Assembly (NCBI RefSeq): GCF_026802175.1
Contig: NZ_CP113797.1
Span: forward strand, 1,961,026 to 2,025,025
Length of the DNA: 64,000 bases
Direction of reading: 5' to 3'
DNA from: Thermocoleostomius sinensis A174
GTDB lineage: Bacteria > Cyanobacteriota > Cyanobacteriia > Elainellales > Elainellaceae
The notes under the pieces are model-generated. The model was not told where the DNA came from. It saw nothing but the letters and a program-made list of their open reading frames with translations, and made no database searches. Shown here one piece after another: positions 44,060-53,658 of this stretch (positions are counted from its first letter, which is position 1; each line of letters starts with the position of its first letter). The position numbers were made by a program, and so were the translations under genes.

Positions 44060-45847
44060 ATGCGAACTTATTACTGTGGACACCTGCAATCGGCACATGT
44101 TGGAGAGACAGTCACGCTGTTTGGTTGGGTCGATCGTCGTCGCGATCATGGAGGGGTGATTTTTGTTGATTTACGCGATCGCAGTGGAACCGCCCAAATT
44201 GTCAGCGATCCAGAGCGAACGCCCAAGTCTTATCAAATTGCTGCCGATCTGCGCAATGAATATGTGGTCAAAGTTACTGGTCGGGTTTCAAAGCGCCCAC
44301 CCGAATCCCTCAACCCTCGTATCCCTACTGGCGAAATTGAAATTTATGCTGACGAGATTGAGTTGCTGAACTCGGTACGAAAACAATTGCCGTTTCAAGT
44401 TTCTACTGCCGAAGAAGAACCAGTGCGTGAAGATTTGCGCTTGAAATATCGCTACCTAGATCTGCGGCGAGAACGCATGAGCCGAAACCTACAGCTTCGT
44501 CATACGGTGGTCAAAACCCTCCGTCGTTATTTAGAAGATAAAGCCGGGTTCATTGAAGTCGAGACGCCAATCTTAACAAAATCGACGCCTGAAGGAGCAA
44601 GAGATTACCTAGTTCCCAGTCGAGTCAACCCAGGGGAGTTTTTTGCGCTGCCTCAGTCGCCTCAACTCTTCAAGCAGTTATTGATGGTCTCGGGGGTCGA
44701 TCGCTATTACCAAATTACGCGCTGTTTCCGCGATGAAGATCTGCGCGCCGATCGCCAGCCCGAATTCACTCAACTAGACATGGAGATGAGCTTCATGTCT
44801 CAAGCAGAAATTTTTGACCTTAATGAAGCCATGTTGGTGCACTTGTTTCAAGCCGTCAAAGGGATTGATCTACCGCGTCCATTTCCGCGCCTTACCTATG
44901 CAGAAGCGCTCGATCGCTACGGCACAGATAAACCTGATACACGCTTTGCTCTGGAACTGGTGAACGTATCAGATCTAATGAAAGACTCTGGTTTTAAAGT
45001 CTTTTCGGGGGCGGTAGCAACAGGCGGCATTGTCAAGGTTCTACCGATTCCTGGCGGCAATGAAGCCATTTCTAATGTTCGCATTAAACCCGGTGGCGAT
45101 CTGTTCAATGAAGCGGCAACGATGGGCGCTAAAGGGCTGGCTTATATCCGAGTACGCGACAATGGCGAAATCGATACAATCGGCGCCATTAAAGATAACC
45201 TTTCGGAGGCGCAGAAGCAAGAATTGCTGCAACGCACGGGAGCAGTTCCCGGCCATCTGCTGCTGTTTGGGGCAGGTGAAACAGCCGTGGTCAATAAAAC
45301 GCTCGATCGATTGCGTCAAGTAATTGGTAAAGAACTGGGGCTGATCGATCCCAATCAAGTGAATTTACTTTGGGTGACGGATTTTCCCATGTTTGAGTGG
45401 AACTCGGACGAAAAACGCCTAGAAGCCATTCACCATCCCTTTACCGCGCCGCATCCAGATGATCTTGATGACCTGAAGACAGCCCGGGCCCAAACCTACG
45501 ATCTGGTCTATAACGGCTATGAAATTGTCAGCGGCAGTTTACGAATTTATCAGCCTGAAATTCAGCAACAGGTGCTTGAAATCATTGGACTGTCTCTGGA
45601 AGAAGCTCACAGAAAATTTGGGTTTTTACTAGAAGCGTTCGAGTATGGGGCCCCACCCCACGGGGGCCTTGCCTATGGACTCGATCGCCTGGTAATGTTG
45701 CTGGCGGGTGAAGAATCCATTCGGGATGTCATTGCCTTTCCTAAAACCCAACAGGCTCGCTGCCTGCTGACAAATGCTCCCTCACGGGTTGACAATCGAC
45801 AACTGAAGGAACTATATGTTGCTTCAACCTATCAACCAAAACCGTAA
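44060..45847 (+). CDS. aspS: Aspartyl-tRNA synthetase
   Basis: The 595-residue product is a full class II aspartyl-tRNA synthetase with the OB-fold anticodon domain ([22 protein letters not shown]), motif 2 ([21 protein letters not shown]), the bacterial GAD insertion and motif 3 ([16 protein letters not shown]). The presence of the GAD domain places it in the bacterial type. It charges tRNA-Asp (possibly also tRNA-Asn if non-discriminating). ATG at 44060. It is monocistronic, followed by an inverted repeat. Confidence 0.98.
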   Translation: MRTYYCGHLQSAHVGETVTLFGWVDRRRDHGGVIFVDLRDRSGTAQIVSDPERTPKSYQIAADLRNEYVVKVTGRVSKRPPESLNPRIPTGEIEIYADEIELLNSVRKQLPFQVSTAEEEPVREDLRLKYRYLDLRRERMSRNLQLRHTVVKTLRRYLEDKAGFIEVETPILTKSTPEGARDYLVPSRVNPGEFFALPQSPQLFKQLLMVSGVDRYYQITRCFRDEDLRADRQPEFTQLDMEMSFMSQAEIFDLNEAMLVHLFQAVKGIDLPRPFPRLTYAEALDRYGTDKPDTRFALELVNVSDLMKDSGFKVFSGAVATGGIVKVLPIPGGNEAISNVRIKPGGDLFNEAATMGAKGLAYIRVRDNGEIDTIGAIKDNLSEAQKQELLQRTGAVPGHLLLFGAGETAVVNKTLDRLRQVIGKELGLIDPNQVNLLWVTDFPMFEWNSDEKRLEAIHHPFTAPHPDDLDDLKTARAQTYDLVYNGYEIVSGSLRIYQPEIQQQVLEIIGLSLEEAHRKFGFLLEAFEYGAPPHGGLAYGLDRLVMLLAGEESIRDVIAFPKTQQARCLLTNAPSRVDNRQLKELYVASTYQPKP

Positions 45848-45856
45848 GAATTCTCC

Positions 45857-45901
45857 CGCTCTTTCGAGCGCCTGTCTCGGACGCCCAACACCGAAAGAGC
45901 G
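45857..45901 (+). terminator. Inverted repeat after aspS
   Basis: CGCTCTTTCG (45857-45866) and CGAAAGAGCG (45892-45901) form a perfect 10-bp stem with a 25-nt loop, 10 bp after the aspS stop. There is no T-run, so this is a 3' stem-loop that may stop transcription or protect the message. Confidence 0.6.
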
Positions 45902-46173
45902 CACATTCACACAGTTAGGGTTGATACATCGAAATAGGTAACCCCGAAGGATTGCCTAGATAGTTGTCATGTCACTGCTTATGGATCAGGAATACTCTAT
46001 TTTAAGCAAGGAAGCTGCTAGGTCAAGGAAAAACCTGCCAGTCCTTAAACATCAACCAAAACCAATTTCAGCTAGGTCAAAAAAAATGTCGATTCTCAAA
46101 TATTTCTAATGTTGTGATAAGTTTTTTTGCTGGTTTGGGCACACTACTACTACACTGACTAGGACTGTACTCA

Positions 46174-46350
46174 ATGATCTGGATTCTATCGCTGGCGGTT
46201 TGGTCAATTAGTCTTTTGCCACTATTTTGCGTATTCTCTAAATCTAAATCCCCCATTTGGGATCGAATAGAGCAGCGATGGCGAGAAGATGACGAACCCA
46301 ATTACTACTATGACTTTGAAGCAAGGAATATTAAGCGTCGGCTACGCTAG
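46174..46350 (+). CDS. Small single-pass membrane protein
   Basis: A 58-residue frame starts at an ATG with AGGA 9 nt upstream. Residues 1-24 are hydrophobic (ILSLAVWSISLLPLFCVF) and the tail is charged (EQRWREDDEPNYYYDFEARNIKRRLR), a layout typical of small cyanobacterial membrane proteins. No family is recognised. It stands alone between aspS and the small paralogue pair. Confidence 0.5.
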   Translation: MIWILSLAVWSISLLPLFCVFSKSKSPIWDRIEQRWREDDEPNYYYDFEARNIKRRLR

Positions 46351-46409
46351 AGACACGACGATGCTCAGTTTCAAGCAATCGACTTGCAGGTAGACCGCGG
46401 CCGCTAGCT

Positions 46410-46450
46410 GTTAGCTACATTGCTTCGCGCTCTGAAGCAATGTAGCTAAC
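46410..46450. repeat. Perfect 17-bp inverted repeat
   Basis: GTTAGCTACATTGCTTC (46410-46426) and its exact reverse complement (46434-46450) are separated by 7 nt, GCGCTCT. No T-run follows. It is 60 bp after the small membrane-protein gene and 150 bp before the end of the convergent small gene, so it may be a bidirectional terminator or a small mobile hairpin. Confidence 0.7.
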
Positions 46451-46601
46451 AACCAGCGATCGCTTGTAATAGTTCCTACAAGTTGATTTAGTGATCTCTG
46501 CCCAAAACTCTTGCACAAAACACAAAATTGGGTTTAGATATGTAAGGGCAATTTTGCAGGGCAGTCATCGAACTTCACACAACTTTAGGTATGGTATAAA
46601 T

Positions 46602-46799
46602 TTAGACTTGGTGCACTACCTCTTTTCTGCTGGGTTCAGCCACATAACCTGACTTGATCTGAACTGCACTGAGCTTTTTGCCTTGCTTCTCCAATTGACG
46701 ATGGATGGAAAACGCGGCAACACGATCGGTGCCAAAATCGTACAGGATCTTCTGGTTATCTGGAGAAAATTCGTAGAAGAAGTATCGAAGGGAACGCAT
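46602..46799 (-). CDS. Small paralogous protein A
   Basis: The 65-residue product begins MRSLRYFFYEFSPDNQKILYDF and continues with RVAAFSIHRQLEKQGKKLSAVQIK. AAGGAG lies 8 nt before the ATG. A second copy of the gene lies 250 bp upstream on the same strand (47053-47226) with about 70 percent identity over 50 residues and a different tail. No membrane segment or known motif is seen. The function is unknown. Confidence 0.7.
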   Translation of the reverse strand: MRSLRYFFYEFSPDNQKILYDFGTDRVAAFSIHRQLEKQGKKLSAVQIKSGYVAEPSRKEVVHQV

Positions 46800-47052
46800 C
46801 TGCGAGGCTCCTTAAGCTAGCAACTGAACAATAAAGATGTTGAATGAAATGCCTCATTTCTCTCTAACCATGAGAGATAGGATATTCGCCATAGTAAAGC
46901 TAGATAAGCATCACCATGAACGGTAGAATCTCTCAGTGTGCCGAGTCAGGAGAGAATTCTGCTCTCGTTAAAACCAGCAATGGGGCTGAATGGTAGCTAG
47001 AAACTTGGTTGGATGACGTAAAGTCTATTGTAGATGTAGAAGCTTGAAAGAC

Positions 47053-47226
47053 TTAGGCTGCTTGTGGCGTAGATGTCCGTTTGATCTGTACTGCACTCAA
47101 CTTTTTGCCTTGCTTTTCTAGCAGCCGATGCTTGGCAAAAGCAGTAACGCGATCAGTGCCAAAATTGTACAGCACGCTTTGCTGATCGGGATTGAATTCG
47201 TAGAAGTAGTACTGAAGTGAACGCAT
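47053..47226 (-). CDS. Small paralogous protein B
   Basis: The 57-residue product begins MRSLQYYFYEFNPDQQSVLYNF and shares FGTDRV, then HR-LLEKQGKKLSAVQIK, with the copy at 46602-46799; only the last 8 residues differ. AGGAG stands 8 nt before the ATG at 47226. The shared reading frame, ribosome sites and conserved protein sequence show that both small genes are real and under selection. The pair probably arose by tandem duplication. Confidence 0.75.
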   Translation of the reverse strand: MRSLQYYFYEFNPDQQSVLYNFGTDRVTAFAKHRLLEKQGKKLSAVQIKRTSTPQAA

Positions 47227-47318
47227 GACGGGAACTCCTGATAATCAACACATCAAACACATCGACAAACAACTGGTAGATAGCGCATGTTCCGATTCTG
47301 AACACCTGATTCTTGCAA

Positions 47319-47639
47319 ATGTCTAATCTCTACAATGGTGCTAGCTCGCTTTCCGTAAACTTGCAACTTTTTCAACTCCCTAAAAAGTTAAGAATTGTAA
47401 AAGCTCATCAAGTCATACAGTTTATAGAGAACACACTGCCGACAGATGAAATTCCGAATAGCTTAAGAAAAAAGCGGACAACCAGTGAGATGGTTTTATG
47501 GCTGCATCTTCACCATAGCGATTTGGATTCGCAATGGTGGATTCCCATGATCCGCCCTCTTAATTGTCACATTCGGTTGGGGCTAGATGTTAACCCTCAA
47601 CTTCAGTTAAATCAACGGAGTCACTTCAGAAGGAGTTAA
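47319..47639 (+). CDS. Doubtful hypothetical protein
   Basis: An open frame of about 106 codons has no recognised domain and no ribosome site before the ATG at 47319 (or TTG at 47313). It begins about 90 bp from the divergent start of small paralogue B. Composition is unremarkable. Listed because no other gene occupies the space. Confidence 0.3.
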   Translation: MSNLYNGASSLSVNLQLFQLPKKLRIVKAHQVIQFIENTLPTDEIPNSLRKKRTTSEMVLWLHLHHSDLDSQWWIPMIRPLNCHIRLGLDVNPQLQLNQRSHFRRS

Positions 47640-48157
47640 CGACTACCCTATAATAATCAGGTTGCCAGAGCTTTGCCCAATCAGTTTTATAGAGACGAGC
47701 CACTCAGGTCACCTCTAGATTACCCCTGTTGGAGCTTATACTCTCAGATTTCCTTCTGAATGCTGGTTGATTCAAATTTGCCCTCTCGCTCAATTAACGG
47801 CGAATTCACCCCCACCCCATAGCAGCTGAAAAAACGACTTGAATAAAAAGAACAATCTCCACTGTGAATGAACTTCCTGTACACATTGACAGTATAGATC
47901 TGACTCACAGCGTCCAAGACTCATTGCAAGCTGCAAAAGTCAAAAAAGCCAGTATGATGCGCCCCTGATTAGATGAGGCAACGTAGAGGGCCTCAATATT
48001 AAGCGGACATAGGAAATGTCACGCAGACCAGCCAAGTAAACTTAACCCTATATCTATAAAGTTTAATACTCCACCTCGCAGTTTCATCTTCCAATTGGAA
48101 GAACCTCATAAATCTTTAGCAAAGCAGTGCTATATCATAGAACGACGGGTAGAACGG
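47640..48157. other. Intergenic stretch, nothing recognised
   Basis: About 520 bp between the doubtful frame and the outer-membrane protein gene show no coding frame of quality, strong hairpin or repeat. Confidence 0.4.
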
Positions 48158-48955
48158 CTAGAATTGATACCAAATTCTGCCTTCTAATCCACCTCCATCA
48201 GAACCAGCAATATTAGTATAACCACCAAAGACAAAGGTCAATCGATCGGTGGCACGAAACCACACTTGTCCTGTAAGTTTTGTAAAGCCACTCTCATCAT
48301 CGCGAAATTGGTCATTTTCACTGAGGGCGATCGATTGCTCAAGCTGAGCAGCCACGGCAATGCGATCAATAATATCTTGACTGACTTCGCCCAGTAGGCG
48401 GATTTCATTGCTAACTCCGCTATCAAAATATTGGCGATAGGCGGCTTCCACTGACCAATAGCCATTGCGGCCGGCTAGTTGATAGCCTTGGCTGACGGGA
48501 ATGCGAACTTCTACACCCACCGCGCCGCGCCCTAGGGGCAGTTCCGCGTCAGCATCATAGCCCATTGGAATCAAAACGGTGCCCTGCAAAGACGTAGCGA
48601 TCGATGAGTCTAGATCATTGAAGCGCCAGCGCACGCCTAGTTCGGCGTCGGTAAATCCAGAATTATCGACGCGATCGCCATTGAATTCATCTTCGATCCA
48701 AGCATAGGGAATTTTGAGAATCAACGTGACATCGTCCTCTAGTCCGTACTCAACATAGGCTTCCAGTTCGATCTTCTCGAAATCATCTGCTTCAAAGGTA
48801 CGGACTGTAAAGCCTGTAAATGTACTGCCTTGAGGTTGAGTGAAGGCATTCGCCCAGGCGCTTTTGGCGCTCCCTAAGCACAACATTCCTGCCAGACCGA
48901 TCGAGGCTACTCGTCGGCCATAGGTTTGAATCTGATGCTGTATCCAAATTGTCAT
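48158..48955 (-). CDS. Outer-membrane beta-barrel-like protein
   Basis: The 265-residue product has a signal peptide (cut near AWANA, residues 32-36) and a mature part of alternating hydrophobic/polar strands ending in the aromatic GRIWYQF, the C-terminal Phe signature of outer-membrane barrels. Strands such as KIELEAYVEYGLEDDVTLILKI fit a transporter-like barrel. Its start overlaps the end of the glycosidase-like gene as ATGA, so it is the last gene of the three-gene minus-strand operon. It may help pass material or enzymes of the polysaccharide locus through the outer membrane (inference). Confidence 0.7.
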   Translation of the reverse strand: MTIWIQHQIQTYGRRVASIGLAGMLCLGSAKSAWANAFTQPQGSTFTGFTVRTFEADDFEKIELEAYVEYGLEDDVTLILKIPYAWIEDEFNGDRVDNSGFTDAELGVRWRFNDLDSSIATSLQGTVLIPMGYDADAELPLGRGAVGVEVRIPVSQGYQLAGRNGYWSVEAAYRQYFDSGVSNEIRLLGEVSQDIIDRIAVAAQLEQSIALSENDQFRDDESGFTKLTGQVWFRATDRLTFVFGGYTNIAGSDGGGLEGRIWYQF

Positions 48956-50040
48956 CCAATCTGCCTCACCGTTTGCTGAAACGTCGTTGCTGCGGTTAAT
49001 GCCCCATAGGGATCATCTTTATACAGTCCGTAGTGCATTAAGGAGAACTTGTTGAGTCCTAAACTCATGGCGTAGTGCAACCACTCCGGCTGCATCATGC
49101 GTTGGAAATCATCTGCCACCGTATCGGCGCGTCCCCCATTTGGGTGATTTTCTTTAATGCACGGTTCATAGTGCGACACCATGAAGGAATTGTGATAGTG
49201 AGAAAAAACTTCACAACACTGTAGGATTTGGGCGGGATTTCCCGGATCTGGAAGATTATTGCTGGGATCAAGTTCATCCGTGCGACGAGGGCGCATTGAC
49301 TGAAACGCGATGCCATCCATTTCACGGAGAAAAGCTGCGAACGGTGGAATCATACTACGTCCCCAGCCCCGAAGTGGATCATCAAAGGTGACAATCCATC
49401 CACCCCAGCTAGGAGCAACCCATGCGGTCGGTAGATAGTTCTTAATGATGCCGCGTGCTCGCCGTAAGTTTGCCATCAAGGCTTGATAGTAAGGAGCCGT
49501 GGTGTCGTTATAGGTATCTGCGGGTAGCCGCCAGTAGGAAAACTCGGTAGCTAAAGTCCAATAGGTGACTCGGTGGTCAGGGTTGGCTTGACGCACATAC
49601 CGGGCCAGTTGTTCGATATCATCCAGGTACTGCTGCGAGATGTGATAGTCTCCAGCCGGTAGCGACTCATCATTTTCCCAGGTGATGATGTGCAAGGTGT
49701 AGCCATGATTGAACCAGGTGGAAAGCTGTCCAGAGTGATGGAGTTGTCGCCAAGGATGCAAATCTCCTTGGCGATTGTCGTAACTATTGAGCCAAGCTGA
49801 TAGAAACTGGGGCGACCACGATTGAGCGATCGCCTCCACTAGAGGATTACTTTGCACTTCTCCAAGAAACCGATAGGGATCTGCCCCAAGTCCCAAAAGC
49901 CATTTGGGCTGTGAATTAGCAGCATTGGCAGGAATCACGTTGTTACGGCAGTTAGCAGGAATCAGAGTGGAAACCAGAGACGTTGCCAATAAGGTACGGC
50001 AGAATTTACGTCGGGAAGAACGGTTCTGCAGAAACGTCAT
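48952..50040 (-). CDS. Secreted glycoside-hydrolase-like (TIM-barrel) protein
   Basis: The 362-residue product opens with SSRRKFCRTLLATSLVS, a twin-arginine-type signal (RR-K-F, then a hydrophobic stretch). The mature part has TIM-barrel glycosidase features: LHIITWENDE, YWTLATEFSYWR with a candidate acid/base Glu, and FMVSHYEPCIKEN with a candidate nucleophile Glu. No family is certain. It overlaps both neighbours by 4 nt (ATGA), so the three genes are translated together. The setting beside the synthase genes suggests action on the exported polysaccharide. Confidence 0.65.
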   Translation of the reverse strand: MTFLQNRSSRRKFCRTLLATSLVSTLIPANCRNNVIPANAANSQPKWLLGLGADPYRFLGEVQSNPLVEAIAQSWSPQFLSAWLNSYDNRQGDLHPWRQLHHSGQLSTWFNHGYTLHIITWENDESLPAGDYHISQQYLDDIEQLARYVRQANPDHRVTYWTLATEFSYWRLPADTYNDTTAPYYQALMANLRRARGIIKNYLPTAWVAPSWGGWIVTFDDPLRGWGRSMIPPFAAFLREMDGIAFQSMRPRRTDELDPSNNLPDPGNPAQILQCCEVFSHYHNSFMVSHYEPCIKENHPNGGRADTVADDFQRMMQPEWLHYAMSLGLNKFSLMHYGLYKDDPYGALTAATTFQQTVRQIG

Positions 50041-51545
50041 AGTCCTCGTTGTAGAAGTTGAAAGAACGGGTTCTCACGAATGACTTGAAACCCAGGGAGA
50101 GTTTCTGGCGATCTTTGAGACCAAAACGCTCCTACTCTATCTCGGTCTGCCACCGGAGAAGAAGGCCCCGCCAGTAATATGAAGTCTGTGTAAATGCCAG
50201 GGTTCTGTAAAGCCGGAACAAATTCAAATTGATAAGGCAAGATGAAGGCATCAGGACGACGAACTCGATAAAGAATGCCAGAGCCAACCGTATCGTCCAC
50301 TAATAGGCGGCTGGGGCCGGTGAGGGTATTGTCGAGCAGATCGGCAATGTCGCGTTCTGCTTGGCAAAATGCCAACGATTGCTGTACTGCTGGAGTTTCA
50401 GGAATAGGTTGACCACTCAATTGTCGCCACAGTAGGGTCTCCTCAGGGACAAACTCATTCTGCTGAAGCCGATAGCCGGTATAGAGCAAACTAGCGACCA
50501 ACGTCACTGTAATCAAGATCCGGCTCAAGAGTCGCCGTGGTGGTGCGTGCCACCAGATCACAGGCAGTAACCCTAAAAAGAGTCCAAGTTGACTCGCCGA
50601 CGGAAAGAACAATCCTTTCCAAAAGGAGATAATCAACATAAACACTGGCAGCAGCAAAATTAAGATTAATCCGGCTCGGTGTTTATTGGCGCTGAAGATA
50701 ACACCCAGAATCGTCACCAGATAGACTGGGACGGTGGTAATTAGCCATTTCAGCGCGGCTATCACACTGGAGTCAATTTTTTCCTGCTGCACAAACGCTA
50801 AGTTGCGAGCTTGTTGCAGCGACCCATTGGAGCTATTGACGAAATAAAAGGCATCATCGGTCGTGATCCAGTTGAAATACAGGAACGCACCAACTGCCAC
50901 CAAACTCATAAATAGCACAACTAATGCAGCGGAAATCTGGAATCCAGGGGGTTCAGTGTTGTAGAACGTTACGAGAATGGTGACTGCCAAAATTGGGAGC
51001 AGATACCAGGCTTCGAAGCGCACCAACATTAGCGGTGCCAAGACGAAGCCCAACAACACAAGAGCCAGACCGGTAGACAACAACCGCTTATCGCGCTCTT
51101 GCGCTAGATCAAGCAGTAGGGTCATTGCCCCCATTAATAACAGCGTGGCAGTGGCCCAATCGGGACGGTATAACGCCATCAAACCAAAGCTAGGATGTAT
51201 AAAAATTAACAACGTCCATAGCACTTGCCAAAGGCGAGAAACGGAAACCCGACCCATTTGCTGCATAATAAGACCGACTAGGCTACCACCCACTAACGCC
51301 TGAAATGCGATGGGAGACGTTCCAGTCAGCAGAACGCCGTAGATAATCAACGGTGGAAAGACGTAACCAAATGATTCAAATCGTGGTTCCGGTCCTGAAT
51401 ACGCTAAGAGCGCTTTTGCCCCTAAATAGGGAAATTCTTGGGAAATACAACCAGTTTGGTAGAGCCAAGTTAAGACTAGCGCTATACTGGCCGAGGAAAG
51501 GATACCAATACAAATTGTTACTACTGCTGTAGAATGCTTAACCAT
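50037..51545 (-). CDS. Polytopic membrane protein, glycosyltransferase-like
   Basis: The 502-residue product has about ten membrane helices in residues 8-370 and a soluble C-terminal part. Its shape resembles GT-C type glycosyltransferases, but the usual D-D/E loop is not clear, so the call is tentative. It begins at an ATG at 51545, only about 50 bp from the divergent BcsB-like start. It leads the three-gene operon. Confidence 0.55.
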   Translation of the reverse strand: MVKHSTAVVTICIGILSSASIALVLTWLYQTGCISQEFPYLGAKALLAYSGPEPRFESFGYVFPPLIIYGVLLTGTSPIAFQALVGGSLVGLIMQQMGRVSVSRLWQVLWTLLIFIHPSFGLMALYRPDWATATLLLMGAMTLLLDLAQERDKRLLSTGLALVLLGFVLAPLMLVRFEAWYLLPILAVTILVTFYNTEPPGFQISAALVVLFMSLVAVGAFLYFNWITTDDAFYFVNSSNGSLQQARNLAFVQQEKIDSSVIAALKWLITTVPVYLVTILGVIFSANKHRAGLILILLLPVFMLIISFWKGLFFPSASQLGLFLGLLPVIWWHAPPRRLLSRILITVTLVASLLYTGYRLQQNEFVPEETLLWRQLSGQPIPETPAVQQSLAFCQAERDIADLLDNTLTGPSRLLVDDTVGSGILYRVRRPDAFILPYQFEFVPALQNPGIYTDFILLAGPSSPVADRDRVGAFWSQRSPETLPGFQVIRENPFFQLLQRGL

Positions 51546-51594
51546 CTTGAGGGTGCAAAAACCTAAAAATGAACCTCATTCAAACGGAAGACAG

Positions 51595-53655
51595 ATGGTG
51601 CCGACTCCGCAATTCAAAGAACTATCGCGAATCATAAGATACATTAACCCGGCTTCTCCGTTGAAGCAACTCGCTGTTCCAATTCTCAGTTCTTTAACCG
51701 TTTTAACAGCCGCCACGGTTGCAAAAGCAGAAATTATTCCTTTTGAAGCCCTTGGCTACGATCAATCGGTAATTCTGAGAGGGGTGAGTCCGGAATTTAA
51801 CGTGGGAGTTCCCTATCCAACGGGAGGGATTAATCCAGACAATAGCTTTGTGCGGTTGCGACTTGAACCATCTCCAGCACTGAACCCTGAATCTACGGTG
51901 CGATTGTTGGTGAATGGCGAAATTGAACAAGTTGTGCCAGTTCGCACCTTGCTGGAAAACCCGATCGTGACAGTTCCCTTACGATCGCTGCCACCCGAAA
52001 CCCAGTTTATCAATCTGGCGATTCAACCATTCTTATACATCAGCCGCAACTACTGTCAGGATTTGCCGACTGGAAATTTATTTTTGACTGTTGGTAACGA
52101 CAGTTTCTTCGACATCAACCCGTTGCGGCAAGATGAGAGCATTCTGGGGTTCTTCCGGCCGTTCTACAGTCAGGTGGTGTTTAATGTGCCCTCGAACTTG
52201 AATGAAGAACAGGCGGAGGCGGCTCTGGCGCTTTATAGTGCCGTCACCTACCAATTCCGCGATCGCAAAACCCCGATTTTGTGGCGACAGGGCAACGCCC
52301 AACCAGCCGGGGCCGAGGTTATCAATGAACCCGCCAACCCAGCCAATACCGCTGCGCAGGTCTTCCTTCGGACTGGGGCAGACAGCCCAGAAATTCAGCG
52401 TAACGGCTCGACGTTGGAGGTTCGGGCGGATATGCAGGCCATTCAATCATTGCTGGAGTTAACAGCTAACCCGGCCTTGGTGAGTCAAGGTCTGAATGTA
52501 GAAGCGGTTGAGAACCTAGAAGAAACCACATTGCCGCTCTCTCGCTCCTTCCGCATTTTGGGATTTCGAGATGGCCCGCGTCGCTTCTTCGGTACTCAGA
52601 CGATCGACGTGCCCTTTACCCTGGCCCAATTAGGAGGGCGCCCCAACGAACTCATTACCAACATCAAAGCCACCTGGACGCCAGTCGATCGAGATTTACA
52701 AGAGCGCCTTACCGCCCAGGTATATTTCAACGACACGCTGGTTGAAACCTATGGGCTGAATGATACAACCCGACTGGATGAGACCATCATCCTACCAGTC
52801 AACCAACTGAATGCCAATAACAATCTATCACTGGTGGTGGCTTATGTGCCGTCGGAGGGCAATTGTTTAGTTAGCCCCACTGAAATGACTTTCCAACTGC
52901 ACGGCGATTCGTATTTTAGCTGGAATGGGTACCAAGATCCGGCTGGAGATTTCAGCGACTTGCCCTATTTGTTCAGCCAGCGCAATGGGCAAATTGTTAC
53001 AGATATTACTCAGCCTGATGCCTTAGCCTCGGCAGCCTACATGCTTGGAGCAGTGACGCGCTTAGCCCGCCAGCCTCTATTGCCACAACTGGTGGATGCT
53101 CGCCAAGTGCAAGACTGGTCAAATTTACCTAGAGAAGGAAACTCCCCGGCTTGGCGATTGATCGTTGCTCCTCCTGAGCAAGCGTCGTTGCCAGCACCAG
53201 TCCGCTTGGAAGACAATTTCGAGATTTATAATCCGGTCAATGACAATCGGCTCTTTGTGGTCGATCCTACTGAAGATTTGGGGATTCTTCAGTACTTCTC
53301 CTATCAAGATCGACCCACCGTTTGGTTGTCGTGGTGGGGCAATAATCCCCAGAGTGCGACTCGACTGTCGGCATCTTTGGCTGATCCCCGCACGTTGCTA
53401 TCGGCTCAACTGAATGGCAATGTTGTCACCTTTACCAACTCAACGGGAATTCAAAGCTGGGATTTGCGCCGCCGTACCCTACTGGTTGATTATCCCAGTG
53501 AATTTAAGTGGTCGATCTTCCTACGGCGCTATCGAGTCCCATTAATTTTCCTGGGACTGGCTCTGGGTGCAGCCTTAATTTGGTTGGTTTATCGACGGCT
53601 GGGACAAACGCCCACGCCACCAGCGGCTGAACCTGGTATTGGGGGTGAGGAGTAA
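51595..53655 (+). CDS. BcsB-like cellulose-synthase accessory subunit
   Basis: The product of about 686 residues has an N-terminal signal segment (ILSSLTVLTAATVAKA), a large extracytoplasmic part with the BcsB pattern (GGINPDNSFVRLRLEPSPALNPESTVRLLVNGE; FINLAIQPFLYISRNYCQD) and one C-terminal membrane helix (VPLIFLGLALGAALIWLVY). BcsB sits beside the synthase and guides the glucan through the periplasm. GGAAG stands a few nt before the ATG at 51595; a TTG at 51547 is possible. The synthase gene begins 3 bp after the stop. Confidence 0.8.
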   Translation: MVPTPQFKELSRIIRYINPASPLKQLAVPILSSLTVLTAATVAKAEIIPFEALGYDQSVILRGVSPEFNVGVPYPTGGINPDNSFVRLRLEPSPALNPESTVRLLVNGEIEQVVPVRTLLENPIVTVPLRSLPPETQFINLAIQPFLYISRNYCQDLPTGNLFLTVGNDSFFDINPLRQDESILGFFRPFYSQVVFNVPSNLNEEQAEAALALYSAVTYQFRDRKTPILWRQGNAQPAGAEVINEPANPANTAAQVFLRTGADSPEIQRNGSTLEVRADMQAIQSLLELTANPALVSQGLNVEAVENLEETTLPLSRSFRILGFRDGPRRFFGTQTIDVPFTLAQLGGRPNELITNIKATWTPVDRDLQERLTAQVYFNDTLVETYGLNDTTRLDETIILPVNQLNANNNLSLVVAYVPSEGNCLVSPTEMTFQLHGDSYFSWNGYQDPAGDFSDLPYLFSQRNGQIVTDITQPDALASAAYMLGAVTRLARQPLLPQLVDARQVQDWSNLPREGNSPAWRLIVAPPEQASLPAPVRLEDNFEIYNPVNDNRLFVVDPTEDLGILQYFSYQDRPTVWLSWWGNNPQSATRLSASLADPRTLLSAQLNGNVVTFTNSTGIQSWDLRRRTLLVDYPSEFKWSIFLRRYRVPLIFLGLALGAALIWLVYRRLGQTPTPPAAEPGIGGEE

Positions 53656-53658
53656 CTA

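Noticed and set aside
45969-46109. A 46-codon frame after aspS
   Set aside because: No ribosome site, composition like non-coding DNA, no motif.
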